NCBI GenBank assembly: GCA_003427395.1
Contig: BFEA01000059.1
Coordinates: 1,162,154-1,211,619, forward strand
From: Chara braunii
Lineage: Eukaryota > Streptophyta > Charophyceae > Charales > Characeae
Reading direction: 5' to 3'
DNA: 49,466 nt
The position numbers and the translations under genes are program-made. Below the pieces are notes generated by a model that saw only the letters and a program-made list of their open reading frames with translations, made no database searches and was not told the DNA's origin. Below are positions 38,312 through 47,029 of the stretch, piece by piece. Position 1 is the first letter of the stretch; the number at the start of each line of letters is the position of its first letter.

Positions 38312-38860
38312 TTGCATTTGGGCCAAGGAAATGGTCGCATCATGCGAATATTCCTCGAAGACCCCTCTTCCAATAATACTGAAGGTCATATCTCCTTTCA
38401 GTTTTCAGAAATCTCGGATCTCCCCACCGAGCTCTCCAATTCTGAAAATATATGTCAACCATCTTTCCCCTCCTCTACTCGTCATATCCTGGGTGCTATT
38501 GAGACCACACTCTTCTTTCTTCCAAATCCTTCTAATTTCCACCCACCACACAACTCTATTCTCCAATGTCTCCACCGTCCATCTCTCCCTTCCGCTTCGC
38601 CCTCCTCGGTTCCATTCGTGTCCCTTTCCCAGGAAGCCAATGACTGGTTGAATAAGTTGAAGGACCTTGTGGCAATGCCGATTGATCGTAACCCAGGCCA
38701 CACATATGTTTGCTGCAGATTTGTCTATGCCAATGCTATAGAATCTCTCTTCTTGAATAATCATGGCTATGTATTAGATAACAGATCTCCGACTGAGGTT
38801 ACAGCCGCAACCAAAGAAGAATTCTCCGAATATGGATCTCATCTGCTATCACCTTGGAAT
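38312..38860 (+). pseudogene. Penelope-like RT N-terminal segment
   Basis: An open stretch contains EANDWLNKLKDLVAMPIDRN followed by PGHTYVCCRFVYANAIESLF. It resembles the block ahead of the RT fingers in Penelope-type RTs, where a (D/N)K/RN.G.. motif and a hydrophobic strand precede a helix. The typical palm motifs do not follow. Direct repeats of GATTAGAGGATGTGATCGA just upstream (about 38048 and 38101) mark a rearrangement. Confidence 0.55.
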
Positions 38861-38883
38861 ACGAAAGGGGCAATTGGTCACAT

Positions 38884-39380
38884 AACCCGGCCAGTGGTGC
38901 ATGTCCTTGTCTGGCTCTACCGCCCTACCTAACCCAGCCAGTGGGCCCTGGGTCCTTGTCTGACTTTACTGCCCTATCAACCCGGCCAATTGGGCCTGGT
39001 CCTTGTCTGACTTTACCCCCTTACCAAATCCGGCCAGTGGGGCCTGATGCTTGTCGGACTTTACTGCCCTACCTAACCCCGAGGCCTGGTCCTTGTCTGA
39101 CTTTACTGCTCTACCTAACCCGACCGATGGGGCCTGGTCCTACCGCCCTGGTCAGTGGGGCCTGGTCCTTGTCTGACTTTACTGCCCTACCAAACCTGGT
39201 CAGTGGGGCCTGCCTGGTCTTTACCACCCTGCCAAACCCGGCCTGTGCGGCCTGGTTCTCGTCTGACTTCACCGATATACCTAACACCGTCAGTGGGGCC
39301 TGATCCTTGTCTGACTTTACTGCCCTACCTAACCCGGCCGATGGGGTCCTACCGCCCTACCTAACCCAGCCAATCAGCAC
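38884..39380. repeat. Minisatellite, ~48-50-bp unit, about ten copies
   Basis: The unit contains GGCCTGGTCCTTGTCTGACT, TTACTGCCCTACC and TAACCCGGCCAGTGG. Several units are shortened to AACCCGGCC(G/A)ATGGGG..CTACCGCCCTACC. It starts at the 3' break of the retroelement and ends about 450 bp before the GT29 start codon. Its open frame (GPGPCLTLLPYLTRPV repeats) is a by-product. Confidence 0.93.
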
Positions 39381-39450
39381 TTTCTGATTTGGAACCTTTT
39401 ATTTTTTTGCCCCCTTATAAAGTCCAGGTTGCCTCGGTTCGCTTTGATTA

Positions 39451-39456
39451 TATAAG
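39451..39456 (+). promoter_or_regulatory. Possible TATA box for the GT29 gene
   Basis: TATAAG within TGATTATATAAGCC lies about 385 bases before the start codon. It is the only TATA-like word in a GC-balanced stretch here. A start near 39480 would give a ~350-nt leader. Weak evidence. Confidence 0.25.
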
Positions 39457-39747
39457 CCTTGGGCACTGGGCCCATTGTTTTGGGGGAAAAAAGAAGAAAA
39501 AAGAGAAAAAAAAAAAGTCCAGGTTGTCGTAGAGGCCAGGTGCCCGACACACACCGTAGTCGCCATCTCAGCGAGTCATCAGGTGTTCGCCTTGGGCGTT
39601 CATCCATGTTGCCGTCGAACTGCGCCCAGGACTTCCGGCCCCTTCTTCCCGAACAGAGCGATACCTCAACGAATTACGTATCCTCACACTGGAAGCTTGG
39701 AAGCTCTCTACTAGCCGTTGCCGTCAAGGGGGTTCAGCGAAGTCGTG

Positions 39748-39870
39748 GGGTGAGTATGCCCTCACGAGTAGAGCGCGTGCCTGACTGCATAGCTAGGACG
39801 CAGGTTCCCTGTGAGATTATAACTGTGTGAATAATAATGCCCGTGCGTTCTATTCGGGGAAAGCTGGCAC
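39748..39870. mobile_element. MITE remnants overlapping the GT29 start codon
   Basis: GTGAGTATGCCCTCACGAG at about 39750 carries the recurrent GAGTATGCCCT box. At 39831-39868, ATAATGCCCGTGCGTTCTAT, then TCGGGGAAAGCTGGCA, aligns with the right arm of the GAATAGAACGCCC MITE (ATAATGACCGGGCGTTCTAT, then TCGGGTGAAGACGGTA at 42943-42978). The ATG at 39837 is the ATG of the MITE arm. The opposite arm is not found upstream. Confidence 0.7.
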
Positions 39871-41663
39871 GCATGCGTGTATTCTTCTATTTGGTAGCCA
39901 CAGTAGTGATGCTCGGGTATTGGGGCCTCACACTAAGGGTCGCAACCGTGTGGGCACGAGCGGGGGAAGGAGGAGGAGGACCCCCATGGTCAACGTTCGA
40001 CTCTGATGCTGCTGCAATGAGATTCGATGTGCTGCCGGACGTGAGACGCGCGAGTTTCGCTTCGTCCTCCTTGTCCTCGTCGTCATCGTCTTTCTTCTCT
40101 GCATCACCACTATGGAGAGGAGAACTGCAGAGATCACTCTCTGGTGATCTAAGCGACCATCAGAAGGGACAGACTGCAGAGCTCACGACGACGACGAGTA
40201 GTTCAGTGTCGGAATCTGGAGGACGGGGTGTTGAAGTTCAAGCAGATGGGCGAAGCTCAGAGAGCAGGTTGGGGAGGAGGGATAGAGAAGGGGACGACAC
40301 TGCGGCTGGTTGGTCTGCCGAAGAAGGCCGTGCCTATGGCGACGATCACACGGATGGCCAGGGTGATGTGATCGACGAAGAAAAGCGCTACTTGCGCTCG
40401 ACGGGAGGAGAAGAGAGCGGGTCCCGGGAAGAAAGTGGTAGAGACCAGAGAGGGAGTAGGATCATTGCAGATGGGGAGGGGCGTGAAGGAGGTGTTTCGG
40501 GAGACGATCTCTCTGTTCATTCAGCTGCTGCTGCTACTGCTGCTGCTCTGGAAGGTGAAGTCGAGGAGGAGGACGTTCCTAAGGAGATTAGATGGCCGGA
40601 TGATGGGGTGAAGGATTACTACACGTTGATTCGGGGCGTTGTGCAGATGCTCCATAACCGGAGCCTGAGGAAAGAGACACACTTCGTTCTGACGCAAGAA
40701 AATATGTTTGACGTCAAGCTAAATAAGCCGGTGAGCTCCCCTGACTTGCTGCCCCGCAAGGACTTGGAGGAAGACACCTTCAATACCTGCGCGTTTGTGG
40801 GGAACTCCGGCATGCTGCTCGCGTCGGAGTACGGCAAGGCGATTGATCGGCACGACGTGGTGATGCGAGTCAATCAAGCGCCAACTCGCAGGTATTACCG
40901 CCACGTGGGCAAGAAGACCACCTACAGGTTGCTGAACAAGAAGTGGGTGTCGCTGTACATCTCCACATCGTACGGCAAGGAGCTGCTGCTGCCGGTGGAA
41001 GCCTTCAACACTACGATCATTGCCAGCAGAGTAGGGGTGGAGCAGTTCGAACGGCTAGCAAGAGTTGTGCGGAGAGAGAGGCCCGACATGCATGTCAGTT
41101 TGCTGCTGTCCAAAGTGGTCGGCGAAGCCAGACAACTGCTGTCTTTCTTCAGAAGCGGCATGAACATGTTGGGACTGAGGAACTATACGGGGGGGATGGT
41201 GCCGAGCAGCGGTTTCTTAGGAGTATACGTGCTTCTTCGCGTCTGTAAACACGTGTCAGTGTACGGCATTTCCTCAGAACCGAGTCGGAAGCAGGACAGG
41301 CAGTCCTGGCCGTACCATTATTTCACAAGGTACATAGACTCCATGGAGCTGCGAGCGCACCCGCATCACACGTTCGATTTGGAGGGCGATCTTGTGCAGA
41401 GAATAGCAGAGAACGTGCCCAAAAGAGTGCGGGTTTGCAGGGCCCCTCCCTTATCTGGTGTAGGACTTGATTCTGGTCATCCACGTGGCAATAAGGGGAG
41501 GTTCCAGCCCTTCAGGAGAGACGATCTCCTCCAGGCGTTCGTCGCCGCCACGCAACATGATAGGACATCGTCGTCGTCCTCCGTCAAAGGAGAGCCTCTC
41601 ACATGGGAGGAGTATCTTAAGACGCCAACCGATTGCGGTTTTGCTCAAATAACCACTGCCTGA
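39837..41663 (+). CDS. Sialyltransferase-like glycosyltransferase, family GT29, single exon, 608 aa
   Basis: A type II Golgi membrane protein with all four sialylmotifs. Residues about 14-34 (VFFYLVATVVMLGYWGLTL) form the signal anchor. A long Ser/Gly/Glu-rich stem follows to about residue 245. Motif L starts at Cys318: CAFVGNSGMLL..YGKAIDRHDVVMRVNQAP. Motif S (453-478) is GGMVPSSGFLGVYVLLRVC with Cys470, the expected disulfide partner of Cys318. Motif III is His494-Tyr495-Phe496. Motif VS is His511 and Glu516 (HTFDLE). An in-frame TGA stands three codons before Met1. Met1-Arg12 come from a MITE arm, so Met13 (39873) may be the ancestral start. In GT29 enzymes the motif VS His acts as catalytic base and the donor is CMP-sialic acid. 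Plants and algae lack clear sialic acid, and plant homologues are thought to use related sugars such as Kdo or Dha in pectin; donor and acceptor here are unknown. A ~75-residue C-terminal tail after the catalytic domain is not family-conserved. Confidence 0.92.
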   Translation: MPVRSIRGKLARMRVFFYLVATVVMLGYWGLTLRVATVWARAGEGGGGPPWSTFDSDAAAMRFDVLPDVRRASFASSSLSSSSSSFFSASPLWRGELQRSLSGDLSDHQKGQTAELTTTTSSSVSESGGRGVEVQADGRSSESRLGRRDREGDDTAAGWSAEEGRAYGDDHTDGQGDVIDEEKRYLRSTGGEESGSREESGRDQRGSRIIADGEGREGGVSGDDLSVHSAAAATAAALEGEVEEEDVPKEIRWPDDGVKDYYTLIRGVVQMLHNRSLRKETHFVLTQENMFDVKLNKPVSSPDLLPRKDLEEDTFNTCAFVGNSGMLLASEYGKAIDRHDVVMRVNQAPTRRYYRHVGKKTTYRLLNKKWVSLYISTSYGKELLLPVEAFNTTIIASRVGVEQFERLARVVRRERPDMHVSLLLSKVVGEARQLLSFFRSGMNMLGLRNYTGGMVPSSGFLGVYVLLRVCKHVSVYGISSEPSRKQDRQSWPYHYFTRYIDSMELRAHPHHTFDLEGDLVQRIAENVPKRVRVCRAPPLSGVGLDSGHPRGNKGRFQPFRRDDLLQAFVAATQHDRTSSSSSVKGEPLTWEEYLKTPTDCGFAQITTA

Positions 41664-41803
41664 CATTTTGGACCTAACATTGGCCTCTTCAAGCATCCTT
41701 GAAGCGTCCTGCACCTTGAGCAACCAATTATTGTTGGTTGATTAATCGATGGGGTCCCTTGATCAATTCATCCATTGATTGACCGCATTCTGATGTACGG
41801 ATG

Positions 41804-41842
<39 letters not shown>

Positions 41843-41923
41843 CGCGTGACAGGATGGGGTTGTTCGTTGAGTCTGGCTTAGACGAAAGTGTGTTGTCCTG
41901 TCATCTCTTGTCGTGTCTCGGTG

Positions 41924-41957
<34 letters not shown>

Positions 41958-42560
41958 CAATCACTCTGATGCAGCAACTTCGTACAGCAGACAGTTACTT
42001 GCAGTCTGCAAGATGTCGATTTGATGGATTGGCTGGGTGATGGATCACGTTGTTGATTGATTGATTGAGGGATGGATAGCTTCATGGAGCGGGTAATTGG
42101 TTGATCGATGGATTGATTGATTGAGGGATGGACAGGTTGATAGAGTGGGCAATTGATTGATTGATGGATGGATGAATGGATTGATTGGTGGATTAAATTT
42201 GGTTGATTGATTGATTGATCGAGCGATTGGGGGATGGATAGATCGATGGAGTCCTCGACACGATGATCCATCAATTGGTCAGAGATTGATTGGTTGGTCG
42301 TTTGCTTCGACGATGATATGATTGATCATCTAATGATCATTGATGCATCCTTCTGCAGATACGGGGACTTGACATACTTCCGAACAGCAAGACGTCTGCG
42401 CGAAGGGGGAAGGCAAGAGGCTCGCACTTCCAATCGCTCGATTAAAATCCGCTCTTGCTCGAGGGTCGTCGAAGTCTCGGTCAAGATCTCGATTACACTG
42501 TTTCATCGACGGCCTCCGTTGACAGAGAGAGAGAGAGAGAGAGATTGACCAGTGGTCCCT
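41664..42560. repeat. 3' flank of GT29: (TTGA)n-derived repeat with GA microsatellites
   Basis: ATTGATTGATTGATTGATTG at about 41805-41833, and irregular GATTGATTGA/GATGGAT words to 42310, form a decayed tetranucleotide tract. (GA)n runs sit at 41928-41954 and 42524-42544. CAACCAATTATTGTTGGTTG at 41721-41740 is a perfect short hairpin about 60 bases after the stop. ORFs in both strands (Ser-Ile-Asn-Gln-rich) are artefacts of the repeat. Confidence 0.8.
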
Positions 42561-42619
42561 CCGTGGACCGGTGAGCCGTGAATTGCGCCTTAGGAAAGGA
42601 AGACGAGAGGGTGAAGATT

Positions 42620-42682
42620 CAGATCAGATTGTCACACATGCAGATCAGATTGTCACACATGCAGATCAGATTGTCACACATG
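42620..42682. repeat. Three-copy 21-bp tandem repeat
   Basis: CAGATCAGATTGTCACACAT plus G is repeated three times, perfectly. Confidence 0.92.
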
Positions 42683-42784
42683 CGTGTGCATGTTTCCCCC
42701 GTGCGAGGGGGGGTTCAAGATTCAGGTCGTGGGATCGAGGGCATGCGGTAGAACACAACCTGATCGGACTAGAAAACTCACCAG

Positions 42785-43555
42785 TTCAGCCTGACGGAGC
42801 CGTGGGACCAGGTTTCAGACGTTGGCTATGTCTGTAGTTAGAAAGGCATCAATGTAGCTGCAAAATGCTACCGTGTTCATCCCGAATAGAACGCCCGGTC
42901 ATTACAGCTGCATCTGGACTGAAAATTGGACCAAATGCAGCTATAATGACCGGGCGTTCTATTCGGGTGAAGACGGTAGTCTTGCGTTCTCAAACTCAAG
43001 CTGAGTACTCAGCACAGACATATCACCAGTGCAGCCTGAAGCCTTAGGACCAGGCTCCGCTTTGGCTATGTCCGTGCTGAGCTTAGTGTTGCACTTTCAG
43101 CTTTGCACTAAGTGTCTAACAAGGACAATCTGATATCAACGGTTTATCCTAACCTTATGAACTGGGACTTGCCGAGATGGCGGATTGGGCGAAAGAAAGA
43201 GAAGGAAAAGGAAGTGATGGTGGAAGCTGGTGGTGGAGCAGGAAGGCTGTTAAGCATGGAGGTGACAGGAGACATCACACACCAGACACTCACACTGCAC
43301 CTGAGATGCTTCAACACTCGCAAGGTAGAATGAAAAATGAAACAGTCTGCAGCTGGTATCCAGAGGACTGACTGGACTGGACTGGCACCAACACCGGTAC
43401 CAGACTAGACAACCACACGGCCTGTGAGATCAGGCCCACTGTGCGGTCCCACAGGCCGAACAGACACAAAGCCGAAATAGGCTCGGCCTATAGCCAGGCT
43501 CAGACTACCACTACACGGTAGGACCATCCTCGGCTTTGGCTAACACTGAGAAATG
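42785..43555. repeat. Diverged dispersed repeat with TTGGCTATGTCTG and GGACCAGG words
   Basis: TCACCAGTTCAGCCTGACGG..GGGACCAGG..TTGGCTATGTCTGTAG (42779-42840) recurs as TCACCAGTGCAGCCTGAAGC..AGGACCAGG..TTGGCTATGTCCGTGC (43022-43080), and more weakly as AGCCAGGCTCAGAC..GGACCATCC..CTTTGGCTAACACTGAG (43492-43552). Unit spacing is not constant. No gene motif. Confidence 0.6.
42868..42979. mobile_element. Hairpin MITE, GAATAGAACGCCC family, 112 bp, best-preserved copy
   Basis: The left arm CTACCGTGTTCATCCCGAAT, then AGAACGCCCGGTCATTA, faces an inverse right arm ending TTCGGGTGAAGACGGTAG. The second CTGCAT word is also inverted (GCTGCATCTGG / AATGCAGC), so pairing reaches almost to the centre. Similar flanking sequence (CAGCCTGA..GGACCAGG..TTGGCTATGTC) lies on both sides at 42793 and 43040. 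Confidence 0.92.
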
Positions 43556-43790
43556 CATGAATCTAAGTTCAGAAAGGGGCTACGTTCATGCTAAGCTAGA
43601 GCAAACACAGCACCAACGGGGGGAAGAGGCTGATGTCTGTTCTTGAGAGTGGACAAAGTTCACGCACTTCTCAGTCCATTAAACCCCACTGACGTAGGCA
43701 TTTGGATCTGATAGTGATCTGTTCGCGTGCGCATCCACAGCTATCAGAATGTTGTGCCACAGTGTCATCACATCAGCAAACTACTAGTCT

Positions 43791-44180
43791 ACGGCCATAC
43801 CTATTGCCTTTCTGGCCACAGGTTTGTTACATCGGAGGCAAGGACGATGCAGTGGCGAGATGGTCTTATGCCGTGGAACCATTAGCAAAGCTGGGTTAAC
43901 ATTGTGTTTTTTGTAGTGCACTGAGTGTAGTCTACCCATCCTCTCTCTGTCGAAAATTTCCTTCCTACCAACTTCCTTCCTCAGTGAGAGATGGTCTTGT
44001 GGAGGAGGGCCATACCTATAGGCTATTGCCTATTTGGCCAGAGATTTGTTAAATCAGCGGCCAGGACAATGCAGTGGTGAGACATTCTAATGCCCTGTAA
44101 CCACTAGCAAAGCTGGGTTAACATTGTTCCTTCTTACCAACTTCCTTCCTCCGTGAGAGATGGTTTTGTGGAGGAGTGGG
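43791..44180. repeat. Two-copy tandem duplication, ~170-220-bp unit
   Basis: GGCCATACCTAT, TTGCCT(T/A)T, TGGCCA, TTTGTTA, ATC(G/A)G, GA(C/-)AATGCAGTGG(C/T)GAGA, AGCAAAGCTGGGTTAACATT, ACCAACTTCCTTCCTC and GTGAGAGATGGT(C/T)TTGTGGAGGAG occur twice in order. The first copy has a ~45-bp insertion (TGTTTTTTGTAGTGCACTGA..). Confidence 0.88.
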
Positions 44181-44449
44181 TACCTCTCAAAGTGATGCCA
44201 ACACTGTTTCATCATGGAAAGACTCAGTGTTGTCATTCAGGATCCCCGGGGCCAATGCCAGGGTTTTGGTGTCAAACCCCGCACCCCAGCACTGGGATGG
44301 GGTCTGGGGGTGGAAGGACCCGGGGTTGGGGAAAAATCAGTTTTTTTTTTTGTTTTGTGGTTCTTTGCACTCCCCGTGTTTGGTAATGCACAGAACTGTT
44401 TTTCTCTTTTGGTGGGCCTTCAGGTTGGGGCAGGAAAAATTGCCCCATC

Positions 44450-44800
44450 CTTGTCACAGCCCATTTCCCTGCATGTTGGGCAGGTCCCACCCTCATCCTG
44501 CACCTCCACGCCCGCACCCCCACCTCGGCAATCCCCACCCCCACCCATGCACCTCCTACCCACAAGCCCACACCCCCAACCCTTCTTCCACCTCCCAAAA
44601 AATTACATCCTGCACTCAACCCTGCCCCTGGCCCCTAACCCCTCCTCCCAAAACACCCAAATTCCCCAAGGACTTGCACCTGCCCCCCAAACCCACTTCT
44701 GCGGCCTGCACCCCACCTCCTCCCCTACACCCTCACCCCCGCACCTCCACCCACACACCTCTACCCCCCAATCCGCGAGCTCGGGGCCATCTCAGCCCAT
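44450..44800. repeat. C-rich, almost G-free tract
   Basis: CACCCCC, CCACCTCC and CCCCAAACCC words dominate for about 330 bases with very few G. The minus strand therefore carries many GGGG runs (G4 potential). The long open frame through it (44214-45083) is a composition artefact that ends in the U6 relic. Confidence 0.8.
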
Positions 44801-44828
44801 GCAGTTGTCTACCTCCTGCAATGAAGAA

Positions 44829-44975
44829 CACATTTTTTATCGTTGTCAAACCCTTCTGAGATTTACAACTGAAGTAAAAAGACGAGGGAAAAGAAATAGT
44901 CATGGAGTTCTCTACCTACACATATTTTATCGTTTTCAAAACGTTTCGAGATTTACAACAGAAGGGAAAAATGCT
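44829..44975. repeat. Two-copy ~91-bp direct repeat
   Basis: CACATTTTTTATCGTTGTCA, then AACCCTTCTGAGATTTACAACTGAAG, and CACATATTTTATCGTTTTCA, then AACGTTTCGAGATTTACAACAGAAG, are about 90 bases apart, directly upstream of the U6 copy. Confidence 0.8.
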
Positions 44976-45003
44976 ATGAAAAAAAATAAAGTTAAGTCAG
45001 GTG

Positions 45004-45112
45004 ATATCCTTCGAGACATCTGTTCAAATTGGAATGATACATTGAAGATTAGCATGGCCCCTGTACTTGGACGACATACATAAATCAAGAAATGGTCCAA
45101 ATAAAAAAGAAG
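45004..45112 (+). pseudogene. U6 snRNA retrocopy with target-site duplication
   Basis: The order CCTTCGAGACATC, CAAATTGGAATGATACA, GAAGATTAGCATGGCCCCTG, then AAATCAAGAAATGGTCCAAA is U6 along its length. The ACAGAGA box reads ACATTGA here. The AGC triad and TTAGCATGGCCCC are intact. Several changes are C to T or G to A at former CpG sites (AATCGAG to AATCAAG, CACGCAC to CATACAT). After the U6 end comes ATAAAAAAGAAG rather than a T run, that is, an A-rich tail. AAGTTAAGTCAGGTG (44989-45003) and AAGTTAAGTTTGGTG (45113-45127) flank it. These features mark an L1-like retroposed pseudogene, not an active gene. No upstream element typical of plant U6 promoters is seen. Confidence 0.9.
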
Positions 45113-45129
45113 AAGTTAAGTTTGGTGTA

Positions 45130-46615
45130 ATGTCATCATAAATATGCAAAACACAATAATGATTTCATCAGCAGAAGAGGATGTCGTATGCGACAGACAG
45201 GTAGAAATCAAAAGCCCTTAGATGTTGTTCCAGTGCACGTAGCAGTTTTTTAGTTGAGTTCCAGTGTGCAGAGGAACTCTGATCTTGAATTTAGATGAAT
45301 AAAGCAATCATAATTCACATGTATATATTACTATTTTTTTTTTCTTATTATATAATTATCAATCGTAACAAATATTTACTGAAAAGTTTGAACGCCAACT
45401 ACTTAAGTATGTGTCTATCGCCAGAAATGCTGAAGGTCCACCAGGGCAAGGACTTTTGCAATTACTATGATTCATAAACGAGAATTGACTCAATTCATTC
45501 TCGGTTAACTTATAAATCAGAAATAAAACGCGCAGATCAGAATGAGTTTAATACGGGCACGAAGGTATCTCTGGATGATTTATTAATTTTATTTATATAA
45601 TAATAAGGCAACTTCAGTTGCAGAGCCGTGTGATGGGTGACCAACTCGCAGAGTTTTAATTCCAATGAGCGAAAAGCTGCAATTTCGTAAAAAGATAGAT
45701 TTTTTTTTTTTTTTTTTTTTAAATCAAGTTGAGTGGCATAACTAGTGGATTTCATGCTTTCATTATAAGGTTTAAAGACGTGACTTTTATGTTAATGTTT
45801 TACTCTTAGTACCTGAAATTGTGCAAAGTTGCAGTTACTATATGTTTTATGGACGATCTTATTATTTTCTAGATCATGTTGTGTTGTATATCATGCACAA
45901 CCTACTGACCCCAACCCTCCCGAAAATGAAATGTTTAAAATTTAAATATATGTATTATACGTTATGTGGCCATGTATGAATGTACGAATGTAATACCAAA
46001 CTTTATAAGCAATTGTTCATATCGCCATACATGTTGGCAACATTGACAACGTCCTTCTTATTTCATTTTTAATGCTGCATTTTAAATCATGATACAATAT
46101 TGATCGCATTTCTTTTGTTTTTTTCTCATTAGTTTACTATATTCCAGCCTTCCAGGTATGGGAATATCGTTATTTGTGGTTGTTCTATTACAACCACGAA
46201 GTCAAATTACTGTTCAAGTAAATAAAATAATAAATTCTCAATTGTTTTTTTGGAGTAATAATACATAGAACAAAAAAAGTTCAATAGTTTGCATAATCGA
46301 ATAACAAAACGATGTGCAGCAACGATATTATCTCAATAGGAATATCAATTTATCATGCTTATCAAACGACATGTGAGTGAAGTTGATAGTCTCAAATTCT
46401 TATCCGTTTCCCATTACATCAAATCATAAGCTAATAATTTTTGAACATCTCGAATATACTAAAAAAAAATGATCCATTTTTAATCCTTGCATATGAAAAT
46501 TGACAATCTTGATGTTTCAAACAACTCACAAGTTGAGTTCGGGTAGGCAAAGGAACCCTTAATTCAAGTTCTGAGCAATCCTCATGCACAAGCGGTTATC
46601 GGGTAGCTGAAAATT
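45130..46615. other. No gene seen; AT-rich
   Basis: A T run lies at 45701-45721. Nothing in six frames resembles a known protein, and no tRNA or rRNA was recognised. Confidence 0.5.
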
Positions 46616-46619
46616 CAAG

Positions 46620-47025
46620 AATGAAAATTATGAAGTGAGAGTTTTGGGCAGTTTGAAGATCCTGAATGGTCCTGAAGTGGTGAAAGGTCTGAACCCTGAA
46701 AACCACCTCTTTAGGCAGACTTCATCCTGAAGTGGTGAAGGGTGTCCTGAAGTGGTTAAGTGAGAGTTTTGGGCAGTCTGAAAATCATGAATGGTCTTGA
46801 AGTGGTGAAAGGTCCTAAGACCATGAAAACCACCCTTCACCACTTGAGAATGCAGCCTGTCTAAACAGGTGGTTTTCAGGGTCTTTGGAGCTTTCACCAC
46901 TTCTAAACCATTCAGGATTTTCAGACCTGAATGATCCTGAAGTGGTGAAAGGTCCGAAAACCCTGAAAACCACCTATTTAGGCAGGTTGCATCCTGAAGT
47001 GGTGAAGGGTGTCTTGAAGTAGTGA
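46620..47025. repeat. Complex direct and inverted repeat cluster (TGAAGTGGTGAA words)
   Basis: CCTGAAGTGGTGAAAGGTC, CCTGAAAACCACCT, TTTAGGCAG and ATCCTGAAGTGGTGAAGGGT recur at least three times in direct order. Between about 46815 and 46920 the same words appear inverted (CACCCTTCACCACTT, CAGGTGGTTTTCAGGGTC, CTTTCACCACTTC, CATTCAGGATTTTCAGACC). The cluster can fold into nested hairpins. Confidence 0.88.
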
Positions 47026-47029
47026 TGAA

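Larger units (their letters stand above)
36122..38932 (+). pseudogene. Broken Penelope-like retroelement with GIY-YIG upstream of RT
   Basis: Fragments in order: a proline-rich N-terminal segment (36245-36541; VPQPAGVLPQGVPPVYRHPS), a helix-rich SAP-like segment (36655-36870; LKRELLFKTKYQLESLCKAD, VEIRAKNAYKD), a GIY-YIG nuclease (36953-37495), and an RT N-terminal segment (38312-38860). Reading frames are interrupted by stops, frameshifts, a 73-bp duplication and probably deletions. The RT catalytic core is absent and the minisatellite at 38884 follows. Known biology: most EN+ Penelope-like elements carry GIY-YIG at the C-terminus, but the permuted Chlamys type described from green algae has it at the N-terminus, which is the order here. 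Assignment to that type is inference. Confidence 0.68.

Noticed and set aside
38854-39364. ORFs across the minisatellite
   Set aside because: The periodic protein (GPGPCLTLLPYLTRPV) is only the translated tandem repeat.
39749-39802. Possible leader intron of the GT29 gene (donor GGGGTGAGTATG, acceptor GGACGCAG)
   Set aside because: Only about 50 bases, too short to be likely, and inside a repeat-derived stretch.
39748-39825. tRNA-like words (GAGTAGAGCGCG, AGGTTCCCTGTGA) upstream of the GT29 start
   Set aside because: No closing acceptor stem or anticodon stem could be drawn; probably a transposon end with chance A/B-box similarity.
41768-42274. 168-residue minus-strand ORF rich in Ser, Ile, Asn and Gln
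   Set aside because: Translation of the decayed TTGA tetranucleotide repeat.
44214-45083. 289-residue proline/histidine-rich ORF
   Set aside because: Produced by the C-rich tract and runs into a U6 snRNA copy; no domain.
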